The notes beneath the pieces are model-generated. The model ran no database searches. It was not told the origin of the DNA and worked only from the letters and a program-made list of their open reading frames with translations. 64,000 nucleotides of DNA from JABDMH01 sp050298535 (GTDB taxonomy: Bacteria > Bacteroidota > Bacteroidia > Chitinophagales > Saprospiraceae): positions 75,681 through 139,680 of the forward strand of contig JBNKUI010000091.1 of the NCBI GenBank assembly GCA_050298535.1. Direction: 5' to 3'. Positions 55,782-64,000 of this stretch are shown here, in pieces. Position 1 is the first letter of the stretch. Every line of letters starts with the position of its first letter. A program made the position numbers and the translations under genes.

Positions 55782-56909
55782 ATGTACCAGTACACATTTC
55801 CGACAGATCTACCTTCTATTCAAAAGCGACTTGATAACATCATGCCAGCGCAGTATGGCAGAACCCGAAATTTTCTAGACGGCGCTGTTACCTATTTGTC
55901 TCCTTACATTTCCAGAGGCGTTCTGAGCACCCGCAAAGTATTAAATAGTGTTTTGCGTAGAGAAATTGACCCATCCCGAATGCAGAAGTTTATTCAGGAG
56001 CTAGCCTGGCGGGACTACTGGCAACAAATATGGAAGGTGAAAGGAGAGGCAATTAATGACGACTTGAAGCGTCCGCAACCCGATGTGAGAAATCAAGAAA
56101 TGCCAGAAGCACTATTAAATGCAAATTCGGGAATTGAAGCCATTGATCTCGCCATTCGATCTTTATACGATACGGGATATATGCATAACCATATACGTAT
56201 GTACGTGGCAGCAATAGCCTGTAACATAGGAGGAAGCCACTGGAAGGTGCCGGCACAATGGATGTATTACCATTTGTTGGACGGCGATTGGGCAAGTAAT
56301 GCCTTAAGCTGGCAGTGGGTGGCAGGATCTAATGCCAGTAAGTAATATGTCGCAAATCAGAACAACATTAATAAGTACTGTAGGACGCAACAGAAAAATA
56401 CATTTCTCGACACATCCTATCCAGATCTATTTAGCATGGACATTCCGAATGTGTTGAGACCCCTGACTTCACCAGATCTTATCCATCATCTTCCCAAAGA
56501 ACAGGAGATAGTCATAGACCAGTCGAAGCCTACTTATCTATACAATTGGTATAATATTGACCCTCATTGGGATACGGAAGTCGATGCCAATCGTGTCTTA
56601 CTTCTCGAGCCTCAAATATTCGAAGAATATCCGATCTCAGACAAGTCTGTGAAGTTTATGCTTAGTATAGCCCGGAATATTTCCAGTATGCAGATATTTG
56701 TCGGGTCTTTTTCAGTCTTGCAAGCTTTGACCGGTTTCAGCATCTTTCATTATAAAGAACACCCGCTAAATACTCATTATACAGGTACGCAGCATTCGAG
56801 GGATTGGCTTTTCCCCGTGGAAGGATATTATCCATCATTTTTTGCCTTTTATAAAAAATGTAAAAAACATGGATATGATTTTGAGGGAAAAAATATTAAA
56901 ATCGGTTGA
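55782..56909 (+). pseudogene. Photolyase-family FAD-binding protein, split by an in-frame TAA
   Basis: Two open frames in the same reading frame (55782-56345 and 56436-56909) belong to one gene. The first ends in DWASNALSWQWVAGSNASK, the flavin-binding signature of photolyases/cryptochromes. After the TAA (56343-56345) the frame continues YVANQNNINKYCRTQQ up to the second frame, exactly as expected in this family. So one codon, probably AAA for Lys, has become TAA. The rest shows YNWYNIDPHWDTEVDANRVLLLEP and HYKEHPLNTHY. The family has only the FAD-binding domain, without the N-terminal antenna domain. The product should repair UV photoproducts; a truncated one would lack part of the flavin pocket. 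Confidence 0.88.
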
Positions 56910-57055
56910 AGCGCTAATGAAACAAGGTTATTTCAATTATAAGTAGGTGTTTTTATCTGGACTTTTGAAGGTGGTTTTAATTTGAGATGTTAATTGTTTA
57001 TACTGACTCAAATAGTCATATTGCTGATTAGTACTTTAGTACTGGGGGTCACGAA

Positions 57056-58186
57056 TTATTGACCTTGATTCCAGTAAATTTTTAAATTATTTGTACTTCT
57101 TCCTGCGGCTATAATATCTATAAAACCATCATTATTTAGATCGGCTATTTTCAAATCTTCACATGCCATTTGATTTTTATCAATCCATATGCTTTCAGTG
57201 TTATTCCAGTCTCCTCCCATGGATTTGATCAGTTTAACCCCCATTTCATTCTGCTCGTTGAGTTCCCTCCATCCGACAATGATTTGATCATTCCCCTCAT
57301 GTAAGAGATCTCCACAGGCCAAAGCATGTCCTTGTGCCAGGTCATTCAGAATATTTATGGATGAAGAATTCAAATATACATTCAGCGAATTTCCATGAAA
57401 AGGCTGAATGCCCGCGATAAATCCAGCCCCTTTTCTGATTTCACCGAATCCCTCAGTACTACTAATTACATAGGGATGCATCGATAGATGCTTCCAGGCA
57501 CCATTTATATGAGTTAACACCCTGGTTCCTTCTTTTCCGCCAATTAATAAGGTGTCGCTTGCGCTTCCGGGAAGTATGTCAAAATTGTGGGTCAAATGCA
57601 TGCTGCTATCCAATAAATGTTGCTCCCAGGCACCTTCGATTTGCCCAGGATAGGCATATCCATAGATACGCACCCCTTTTCCCATTGCCTGCACATTGTC
57701 ACGTCCATGAAGAGGTAATACCACTAGCTGATAGCCATTGCTGGTACGAGCCCAATGCATCCGATGTACGGTGGGTTCATGCGGAAGTGGGTGAGCAGTC
57801 CATTTTTCTCTGGGATCAGCTGGTGCCTCTAAAATGTGGACCGATCCGGATTTTGCTGGATCTGAAGTTTCACCCGGATTCCACTGAGCGCCCACGGCAA
57901 TTTCTACCTTTCCATCATTATCAATATCACGTGCAGCCAGACATACATTATCTCTTTCTGTAAGATTTTCAATAATAACATGTTTATCCCAACTGGGATT
58001 TTCGTACCAGACAAAAGACTTCTTATCGGCAAGAATGATGTCATCGAGACCGTCACCATTAACATCTCCAATCGCAAGCCCATATCCTATAGATACTCCG
58101 TCATCGATCACGTGATCTTTGAATTGCTGGCTTAATAGATTATGTAAAGGTAAAAGTAGACTTAGAGCGAGGAAGATACGTAACAT
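57056..58186 (-). CDS. Secreted FG-GAP/VCBS repeat protein
   Basis: A 376-aa exported protein (signal MLRIFLALSLLLPLHNLLSQ). A beta-propeller is indicated by Ca-binding-type loops DVNGDGLDDIIL, DIDNDGKVEIAV and DLNNDGFIDIIA. No haem motif or sorting domain is present, unlike the haem-VCBS lipoprotein at 40504. Likely a binding or scaffold protein for extracellular sugar or partner protein; no enzyme residues are visible. ATG 58186 gives the proper signal peptide. Confidence 0.82.
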   Translation of the reverse strand: MLRIFLALSLLLPLHNLLSQQFKDHVIDDGVSIGYGLAIGDVNGDGLDDIILADKKSFVWYENPSWDKHVIIENLTERDNVCLAARDIDNDGKVEIAVGAQWNPGETSDPAKSGSVHILEAPADPREKWTAHPLPHEPTVHRMHWARTSNGYQLVVLPLHGRDNVQAMGKGVRIYGYAYPGQIEGAWEQHLLDSSMHLTHNFDILPGSASDTLLIGGKEGTRVLTHINGAWKHLSMHPYVISSTEGFGEIRKGAGFIAGIQPFHGNSLNVYLNSSSINILNDLAQGHALACGDLLHEGNDQIIVGWRELNEQNEMGVKLIKSMGGDWNNTESIWIDKNQMACEDLKIADLNNDGFIDIIAAGRSTNNLKIYWNQGQ

Positions 58187-58267
58187 GCTAATTGTACTTT
58201 CAGTTACATACAAATTAATAAAAGAACTTAGATAAACCATACCTATGATTTAGTATCAAACAAGTAG

Positions 58268-58372
58268 ATGGACAGGGTAGGTAGCGGCAAACAATTGGCA
58301 GAAGGCTCCGAATTACATAAATACTATCTAGATGAATACTATCTAGATGAAAGCTATGATCTAAACGGGTAG
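58268..58372 (+). CDS. Possible 34-aa peptide with duplicated YYLDE
   Basis: In the 274-base divergent gap there is a small frame from ATG 58268: MDRVGSGKQLAEGSELHK, then YYLDEYYLDESYDLNG. The YYLDE unit comes from a perfect 15-bp tandem duplication. It ends 88 bases before the flavin reductase start. It may be a real microprotein, the tail of a lost gene, or chance. Confidence 0.25.
   Translation: MDRVGSGKQLAEGSELHKYYLDEYYLDESYDLNG
58321..58350. repeat. Perfect 15-bp tandem duplication
   Basis: ATACTATCTAGATGA is present twice without spacer (58321-58335, 58336-58350) upstream of the flavin reductase gene. Confidence 0.95.
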
Positions 58373-58460
58373 TGATTCATGAAGATGTCCGATACTTCTT
58401 ATGAACATTGCTGAACCACGGAAGCCTGTCGTTGTTCTCATAGGAGAATAAAAATAACCT

Positions 58461-59093
58461 ATGCACTATACCAGGAAGGATTTAGAAACAGCGGATCGGA
58501 AGTTTAGACTGAATTTGGTTAATTCGATCACGGGCATTAAGCCAGCAAATCTAATAGGCACCATATCCGAAGAAGGAAACACAAACCTGGCAATTTTCAG
58601 TTCGATTATTCACCTCGGCAGTAATCCAGCCTTTCTGGGCTTTGTGATGCGACCCACTGAAGATGTGCCCAGGCACACGTATGAAAACATTGTCAATAGC
58701 GGGGGATACACGATTAATGCGGTACCCTTGCCAATGATCGAGAATGCCCACTTCACCTCTGCCAAGTTTGATCGGGACGTGAGTGAATTCGATTCCTGTA
58801 ATATTCACCCCACGTTTATAGAAGGCTTTGAAGCACCCTTTGTCCTTGAAAGCCCAATAAAGATCGGTATGAAATGGGAGGAAGAGATCCCCATCAAGTC
58901 GAATGGGACCATTTTGATGGTTGGTTCTGTGGAGCACATCGTGCTGGAAGAGGGTCTGGTAAATGATAAGGGTTACCTGAATCTTGCAGGAGGTAACGTG
59001 GTAGGTATTGGTGGGCTCAATCGGTACTTCTCATTGAAGCAGGTAGGTGAGTTTCCTTATGCTCGTCTGAGTGAGGTGCCTGATTTTAGTTGA
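58461..59093 (+). CDS. Flavin reductase-like / FMN-binding split-barrel protein
   Basis: A 210-aa FMN-binding protein of the flavin reductase family. The N-terminal barrel shows NSITGIKPANLIGTISEEGNTNLAIFSSI and the FMN-contacting FLGFVMRPTEDVPRHTYENI; the family GGYTINAVP follows. It may supply reduced flavin to an oxygenase or bind FMN as a redox enzyme; no partner gene is adjacent. Cytoplasmic, monocistronic. Confidence 0.87.
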   Translation: MHYTRKDLETADRKFRLNLVNSITGIKPANLIGTISEEGNTNLAIFSSIIHLGSNPAFLGFVMRPTEDVPRHTYENIVNSGGYTINAVPLPMIENAHFTSAKFDRDVSEFDSCNIHPTFIEGFEAPFVLESPIKIGMKWEEEIPIKSNGTILMVGSVEHIVLEEGLVNDKGYLNLAGGNVVGIGGLNRYFSLKQVGEFPYARLSEVPDFS

Positions 59094-59277
59094 ATAAAAA
59101 AACTCTGTAAAAACTCAATGCAAAATACGGAGCTTATCTCATAGTGGGATTTAAGAAGAGGTCTTAAATAAGTCTTATTTTTCTGTTAAAAATCATTTGA
59201 TGGGCTATATCTAAGCAGCAGATCAGAGTGCGAAATTGTTTTGTAGGCATTATTTCAATCCAAAACTATCTCCTGTC

Positions 59278-59916
59278 ATGAAGAGAGTCCAAATTATCCT
59301 TTGTTCTTTTTTGTGCGTGTTTATTTTATCAACTTCTCGTGCTCAAGAGTCGAGCCTTAAACTGTATTATAGTTTTCCTTCTTCCCAATATGGACCGCAT
59401 CCATTTTTCCGGTTTCAAAATCCACCTTCGAGTCTCTATAAATTGAGCCTTGCCTATCAGAAGCGTGTAAATAATGGATGGAAATATGAGATAGAAGGTG
59501 GCCTTTCGCCCATATCGATTGAGGATCGTTTTAAGGAATATGGGTTGTTTGCTAGATTTAGTTTAGGTAAGTACTTATGGATGTCAAAAAATGGTAAGAT
59601 CAGATTTTCCATAGATTTAGCATCTCGAGGGCATTATTACTATACTAATTATTTTAGGGATGGAACTGCAAATGAGGGGCCTAGCCATAGGACACTGTAT
59701 GGCGTGGATCTTAGACTTTTTAACCATTTGGAAGTTGATATTTCAAAGAAGTTATATCTGGATCTGAACGCTAGTTTTCTGGGAGCTTCCTTATCGCGAT
59801 CGATTTATGATTTGGGCAATATTTCATCCTTGCCTGCTTCTAGGTTGGAGAATACTGAGTTTAAGGCTATAGATGGAAATAACCTTATTAGGATTGGGTT
59901 GGGATATCGGTTTTAA
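59278..59916 (+). CDS. Putative outer-membrane beta-barrel protein
   Basis: A 212-aa exported protein; ATG 59278 gives a signal peptide ending in SRAQE. The mature part has alternating amphipathic strands (WKYEIEGGLSPISIED, KIRFSIDLASRGHYYYTNYF) and ends in an aromatic-rich strand, LIRIGLGYRF, with C-terminal Phe as BAM-targeted barrels do. No family is recognised. A shortened copy of a related gene follows at 60097. Confidence 0.6.
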   Translation: MKRVQIILCSFLCVFILSTSRAQESSLKLYYSFPSSQYGPHPFFRFQNPPSSLYKLSLAYQKRVNNGWKYEIEGGLSPISIEDRFKEYGLFARFSLGKYLWMSKNGKIRFSIDLASRGHYYYTNYFRDGTANEGPSHRTLYGVDLRLFNHLEVDISKKLYLDLNASFLGASLSRSIYDLGNISSLPASRLENTEFKAIDGNNLIRIGLGYRF

Positions 59917-60324
59917 AGCATCTAGGGTCTGCTGGCATAGCTGGTAGAAAGTTTTGTTTGCCTTGTTCAGTGAATCAGTGACAGTAGCTACTGGCTATTC
60001 ATAATGAAGGGATTTTAATTGCCATTTTCGATGGGTGTAATAAATTTTTAGGCCAGTTTATTCTTCTATTAATTCAATGCTAAATTTTCTATTGCCGTGA
60101 AGAAGATACACTTATTAGTTTCTTTTTTGACGGACAAGTCATGGAAGCAAGGACCACTTCAAGGACCGCCTAATACCTTTGATGGCAAATCAAGTTTCAA
60201 TGGTTTAAATGATCGCCTTCTCAGAGTAGGTGTGGGCTTTCGGTTTTAATATGGGATCACTTTCTGATGAAACAGAAACTGTGAGATAAGCGACATTTAT
60301 TTCTCAACTAAGTGACTCATATTT
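59917..60324. other. Intergenic region holding a barrel-gene remnant
   Basis: A 408-base gap between the barrel gene and the convergent HtrA gene. Its right half carries the internally deleted barrel-like gene at 60097-60249; the left half (59917-60096) shows nothing recognisable. Confidence 0.6.
60097..60249 (+). pseudogene. Internally deleted paralogue of the barrel gene
   Basis: From GTG 60097, 50 codons read MKKIHLLVSFL (signal-like start), a short linker, and then PPNTFDGKSSFNGLNDRLLR with the final VGVGFRF. The end matches the last strand of the upstream barrel protein (PASRLENTEFKAIDGNNLIR, then IGLGYRF). The whole middle is missing, so this looks like a deletion remnant of a tandem duplicate. 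Confidence 0.55.
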
Positions 60325-61332
60325 CTAGATCTCAAAGTTCATTTCTATGATTTTACCAGCCCGAAGTATTCTCACAGGTATACTACTCTTTGACTTGTCA
60401 AAGTATATATTCCTTAACTCCATTATTTTATCGATGTGATCGAGTATTATATCACCCACTTGAAGTATGATGTCGCCTCCAATGGTGACTTTCTCTTCAT
60501 TGTATATCATAGTTAACTCGCCACCTTCTATCCCGGCAAAAGCAGCAGGAGAAAGGTTGGATACTTTCTGAACCATAAGACCACCATCTTGCGAAACATT
60601 AAGTGTTCTGGCTAATTTTTTATCCAAAAAGTAGCCATCGATACCGATGAAAGGGATATCACTATCAATCAGGAGATCTTCTGCAATGTTGCTGGTGGCT
60701 GCAAATCCTAATCCTTCAAAGCCGCCTGATTCTGAAAGAATATAACTTACTATGCCAATAACCTCCCCGCTCATATCCAACATAGGGCCTCCGGAATTGC
60801 CAGGATTGATGGCTGCGTCAGTCTGAAAAAATTCATTTCTAATAAATCCACTGGTTTGACTTTGGTTTATATGGCGACCACTGATTATTCCGGAGGAAAG
60901 GGAATGATATAAGCCATGAGGGCTGCCAATGATAGCCACTTGATCTCCAATTTGGACCTTATCAGAATCTCCAATTTTAGCCACCTTAAGATCTGCGGGT
61001 ATTTGCCGCAGCTTAATCAAAGCTACATCCGCAGATTTAGCAAGGCGAACCACTTCAGCATTAATCATTTCTCCGCTGGGACACTCTACCAGGATTTGTG
61101 ATGCATTCTGAATGACGTGGGAAGCAGTTAAGATTTCACCTTCTTCAGATATAATGACACCTGAACCGATTCCCCTTTCATAACCCATGAGTTTTCCATT
61201 TTCTCGCCAGGGTTCTTTTACGTGGATCACGACTACGGATGAGTCCACGCTTTTAAAAAGATCTCTAAGTGATTGACCCACAAGATCTGAGAATGATAGT
61301 AAGAGTATTGTACACAACAATATATGTTTCAT
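60325..61332 (-). CDS. HtrA/Deg-family periplasmic serine protease with PDZ-like tail
   Basis: A 335-aa exported protease. The catalytic triad is readable: His72 in LTASHVIQ, Asp102 in SADVALIKL, Ser180 in NPGNSGGPM. A PDZ-like domain follows (about 235-335: LMVQKVSNLSPAAFAGIEGGE, IGGDIILQVGDIIL). It lacks the long second PDZ of DegP, so it is nearer DegS or small HtrA. It would degrade misfolded envelope proteins. It lies at the end of a minus-strand cluster of envelope genes. Confidence 0.9.
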   Translation of the reverse strand: MKHILLCTILLLSFSDLVGQSLRDLFKSVDSSVVVIHVKEPWRENGKLMGYERGIGSGVIISEEGEILTASHVIQNASQILVECPSGEMINAEVVRLAKSADVALIKLRQIPADLKVAKIGDSDKVQIGDQVAIIGSPHGLYHSLSSGIISGRHINQSQTSGFIRNEFFQTDAAINPGNSGGPMLDMSGEVIGIVSYILSESGGFEGLGFAATSNIAEDLLIDSDIPFIGIDGYFLDKKLARTLNVSQDGGLMVQKVSNLSPAAFAGIEGGELTMIYNEEKVTIGGDIILQVGDIILDHIDKIMELRNIYFDKSKSSIPVRILRAGKIIEMNFEI

Positions 61333-61349
61333 GATAGGTCTCGTTTAGA

Positions 61350-62237
61350 TTATTTACCGAAATAGAATCCAGTCTTGAAGAATAGTCCGCTTTCCAGGTC
61401 GAAGTCCTTCTCGTTATTTTCAAGCCCAACCACTTTGAATATCCGATTAAAAGCCATCCCGGCAGAGAATTCAATCCTTCCTCCTTCGTTCGTTTTCCAT
61501 CCGACTGTTGGTCCGACATTTAATCTGGAAAATTTGATGGCATCGACTTTCTCGATATGTTCGCTAACTTGTTCATTGAGCTGCATATGATACTGATTCC
61601 CCTCAAACTCAGCTTTCATGCCGAACATGATGTTTCCGGTCACATACATTGCATTTAGTTTTACCGGTGCCAGTACATCAATATTCCAGTGACTGGTTTT
61701 ATGCTTGTACATTACAAGGGGTATCAATTTGGGTTCTCCAAAGCCATTTGTGTAGGCAGTTCCAAGACCGATCTTGTCGTTGCCTACTGCTTTGTGGACA
61801 ATAGCTGATCCCTGCATGAAGAAATCATCAGTCGATAAACTATGCTTAAAATTTGAAGCAATGGTGGGTCTGGCCATTATTCGGATACCCCATTGATCAT
61901 TAAATTGCTGATTGATTCCCAGTGTATATTGAATTTCGTGAAGTCTGGCATCAAACTGATATTCAACCGGAAGTCTGTGAAAGAAGGAGTTTACGAAGTG
62001 GTATTCCAGGCCATTAATGATGGTGGTTTTCTTATTTTTAAACTGTTTTGGTAAAAGTATCTTGAAGTTGATTTCTGATACATCCTGCTCTGCTAATTTT
62101 AGACCGGGACCAGGAGGGTTTAATAAGTTTACAGATGGATTGTATGTGTAGCTCAGGCTTACAATGTCAACATTTTGCGCTGTTGTGAAAGTGGCCAGTG
62201 AGAAAATAATTGCGAGTGTATAAATCAGATTTTTCAT
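61350..62237 (-). CDS. DUF6268-like outer-membrane protein
   Basis: A 295-aa exported protein with signal ending in TTAQN. Beta strands with aromatic edges (EIQYTLGINQQFNDQWGIRIM, SHWNIDVLAPVKLNAMYVTG, RIEFSAGMAFNRIFKVVG) and a terminal FFKTGFYFGK suggest a barrel; the closest family I can name is DUF6268. Function unknown. It is 17 bases upstream of the HtrA gene and probably shares its transcript. Confidence 0.6.
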   Translation of the reverse strand: MKNLIYTLAIIFSLATFTTAQNVDIVSLSYTYNPSVNLLNPPGPGLKLAEQDVSEINFKILLPKQFKNKKTTIINGLEYHFVNSFFHRLPVEYQFDARLHEIQYTLGINQQFNDQWGIRIMARPTIASNFKHSLSTDDFFMQGSAIVHKAVGNDKIGLGTAYTNGFGEPKLIPLVMYKHKTSHWNIDVLAPVKLNAMYVTGNIMFGMKAEFEGNQYHMQLNEQVSEHIEKVDAIKFSRLNVGPTVGWKTNEGGRIEFSAGMAFNRIFKVVGLENNEKDFDLESGLFFKTGFYFGK

Positions 62238-62340
62238 AATAATTTATTTTGTTAATTGATAGGACTAAATTAGGTAGTCGTGTTAAAGGTTCTGATTAGG
62301 AATCACCCAACGTTGAGTTTGGATTTCCCAACGTGAGGAA

Positions 62341-62375
62341 ATAAAAAATGGGTAGTATGTATCATACTACCCATT
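62341..62375 (-). terminator. Rho-independent terminator after the DUF4136 gene
   Basis: AATGGGTAGTATG and CATACTACCCATT (62347-62359 and 62363-62375) form a 13-bp stem with a 3-base loop. On the minus strand it runs into a T-rich tract, 22 bases after the DUF4136 stop. Confidence 0.9.
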
Positions 62376-62397
62376 GATTTCAGTCATGATTGAAACC

Positions 62398-62943
62398 TTA
62401 GTTTAAGGTAAGTGATGGATCTTCAGATTGTGAATCCTCCACATACTTTTGTACCAATAGTTTTATAGCTTTATTAATCTTATCATCGATCTGGTACATG
62501 CTATCAATCGTATCCATTGCAGTGCCGTGCCATACTACTTGTTTTGACTTATTATCAATGATGTCAAGGATTAGTGTGCCTTCCTTGTATTCATGGATGT
62601 CTGTAGTAATATAGTTCATACCCCAATGTCGTCTTCCGTAGTAATTTACGTACGTGTCGACATCTCTTACCGTATTTACAAGAGCAAAGAAACTTATTGA
62701 GATGTCGGAATTATTTTGAGTTTCTTTGTATTGAATCGCGTTAAACTCTCTTCTGATGGCGCTTTCAATGCGGAAGGTATTTGTGGGATTAATATTGGGA
62801 TGTAGGTTCTCAGGTGCTACTATGCTATAAGTTGTTTTCCCTTTGAGATCGATACTGTCTTGTAGTTCACTTCTGACGTACATGGATGATCCGCAGCTTG
62901 ACAATAACAGAGATAATAATAGAAATAGATTTAAGTTTTTCAT
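62398..62943 (-). CDS. DUF4136-family lipoprotein
   Basis: A 181-aa lipoprotein (LLLSSCGSS, lipid Cys at 17). The domain shows TTYSIVAPENLH near the start, RRHWGMNYITTDIHEYKEGTLILDIIDNKSKQVVWHGTA split around the family's GTLxIDxxD/W-x-G core, and a helical end. DUF4136 proteins are small envelope lipoproteins of unknown function. It is 31 bases downstream of the next gene and ends at a strong terminator. Confidence 0.85.
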   Translation of the reverse strand: MKNLNLFLLLSLLLSSCGSSMYVRSELQDSIDLKGKTTYSIVAPENLHPNINPTNTFRIESAIRREFNAIQYKETQNNSDISISFFALVNTVRDVDTYVNYYGRRHWGMNYITTDIHEYKEGTLILDIIDNKSKQVVWHGTAMDTIDSMYQIDDKINKAIKLLVQKYVEDSQSEDPSLTLN

Positions 62944-62974
62944 GATTTTATTTTTTTATGAATTAGTTTTTTAA

Positions 62975-63964
62975 TTAATCATTGATATAGTTGTTGAATT
63001 TTTCCTGGAAGTCGTGAAACCCAATACTCAGGGTTAGTTTTGTAGCAGTTCCTTCCAGGGATGTATTGGTGTTGCCGGAAGAAAAGCTTTGTTGATGTGT
63101 GAGAAATAGCTTTATCTGATCACTTATACTGTAACCCATTGTCCCGCCGACAAGATGCGCTTTTTGCCCTTCCTGAGTTCTTACAATCTGGCCTGTTTCT
63201 CCGGACATAAACTCTGTGCTTCCCCCATTGATGTAGGAGTAATCGACGCCCAGAAATATGTTCTTGGTAAGATCTCGTGTCAGATGAGTCTCAAGGATAA
63301 ACGCACCATCTTGCTGTAATTCAAGGCCTTTGTGGTCTTTGTTGTTACTTATGAATGTGTAACTGGGAAAGATTTCCAGTGCCATCCTCTTGCCATCCAC
63401 TGGAGCACCTATTCTTTGTATCATCGGTAGTCCCAGCTTAAATTTTGTTTGGTTGCTACCAATGTTGATGTCTGATTCCGCATCATATTGACCGGTTGGA
63501 AAGGTCAAAGCTGCATGTAAGTAAACCAAAGTAGGATTTTCGTGCCGTACAAAATCTTTTATCATCAGGCCTTTGGCTCCTATGATATTTATAGTGTTCA
63601 TCCAGATAATATCGCCCAATCCATGTTTGAAGTTCAGCACGGATGAGGAACCCGGTAATGGAGTTTCGATATTTGTGGTTGCTGTGATGTCACCTGCAGG
63701 GATCAAAAGTGTTGAATAGAATGTCCTACCAAAAAGTGGTTGACTGCGAGTATATGTCAGCATGTATAAATTATTATCCAGATGAATGTCAGGTTGAATG
63801 AATGTCAGGTTATTTATAGATGCATTTACTTTACCCTTGATGTAGGAGAAGCCCACAATATTTGTATTCTTCGGCATGGCCCAGTATGTACGAGCGCCAT
63901 CAAACTGCGCAGTTAATTTTACTGCACTGGATAAAAGGATTATTAGGAGAATTATATTTTTCAT
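62975..63964 (-). CDS. Putative outer-membrane transporter/porin-like protein
   Basis: A 329-aa exported protein with signal ending in LTAQF. Features of the Phenol_MetA_deg/meta-pathway transporter group are visible: YLHAALTFPTGQYDAESDINIGSNQTKFKLGL and LGVDYSYINGGST near the C-terminus. These are barrels linked to uptake of hydrophobic compounds, though many are uncharacterised. It is first in the minus-strand DUF4136 unit; its upstream region ends at the window edge. Confidence 0.65.
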   Translation of the reverse strand: MKNIILLIILLSSAVKLTAQFDGARTYWAMPKNTNIVGFSYIKGKVNASINNLTFIQPDIHLDNNLYMLTYTRSQPLFGRTFYSTLLIPAGDITATTNIETPLPGSSSVLNFKHGLGDIIWMNTINIIGAKGLMIKDFVRHENPTLVYLHAALTFPTGQYDAESDINIGSNQTKFKLGLPMIQRIGAPVDGKRMALEIFPSYTFISNNKDHKGLELQQDGAFILETHLTRDLTKNIFLGVDYSYINGGSTEFMSGETGQIVRTQEGQKAHLVGGTMGYSISDQIKLFLTHQQSFSSGNTNTSLEGTATKLTLSIGFHDFQEKFNNYIND

Positions 63965-64000
63965 GATTGATGTTTTTACGAATTATTTATTTAGGACGTC

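Overview
The window looks like chromosomal DNA of a Bacteroidota bacterium. The evidence is a SusC/SusD outer-membrane pair, a TamB gene overlapping an Omp85-type lipoprotein (TamL arrangement), a protein with the gliding-motility/type IX secretion C-terminal domain, a DUF6090 protein, large MacB/FtsX-like permeases ending in LRDE, and start sites without Shine-Dalgarno sequences but with some TAnnTTTG promoter elements. A Saprospiria-like or related marine lineage would fit, but that placement is inference. No tRNA, rRNA, CRISPR array, transposase or prophage was found. The window is mostly a patchwork of short operons and single genes.

Layout. 1-8060: two convergent sulfotransferases (the first cut by the window edge), a secreted four-repeat betagamma-crystallin-like protein, an FtsX permease, a DUF1961-like lipoprotein, a Crp/Fnr regulator and a membrane protein. 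8061-19000, almost all on the minus strand: GNAT enzyme and cupin separated by a hexanucleotide satellite, TrpB2-type PLP enzyme, two DEAD-box helicases, DUF6090 protein, an exported Gfo/Idh/MocA oxidoreductase with a DUF1080 hydrolase (probable 3-keto-glycoside pathway), a four-helix-bundle (S23/Avd-like) gene bracketed by degenerate repeat arrays, and a GT39-like glycosyltransferase. 19194-26521: tamB-tamL. 26658-30796: 1-Cys peroxiredoxin, FkbM methyltransferase, lysoplasmalogenase, a cupin fusion and an ICMT-like methyltransferase. 30949-35054: a tight serine hydrolase-PadR-permease operon preceded by a 14-bp direct repeat. 35395-42075: SusC, SusD, and a lipoprotein joining a haem-c motif to VCBS repeats. 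42076-49274: T9SS cargo protein, MsrA, two tandem short SSBs, a PH-like membrane protein, DUF2891, rhodanese and a stand-alone LigD polymerase domain. 49275-58240: D-lactate dehydrogenase with a damaged start, DinB-like, PhzF, GH140-like, pirin, a DUF2975-XRE pair with a palindromic operator candidate, a photolyase-family gene split by one in-frame stop, and a VCBS protein. 58461-64000: flavin reductase and an envelope-protein cluster (beta-barrels, HtrA protease, DUF4136 lipoprotein).

The shared themes are glycan acquisition and breakdown, envelope assembly and quality control, and oxidative-stress defence. The most unusual signals are gene damage (a -1 frameshift at codon 2 of the D-LDH, a TAA in the photolyase-family gene, an internally deleted barrel gene), the repeat-bracketed four-helix-bundle gene, the tandem tail-poor SSBs, and two candidate operators (30892-30936 and 54611-54637) next to operons that encode their own regulators. 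Single-base sequencing errors cannot be excluded as the cause of the damaged genes.
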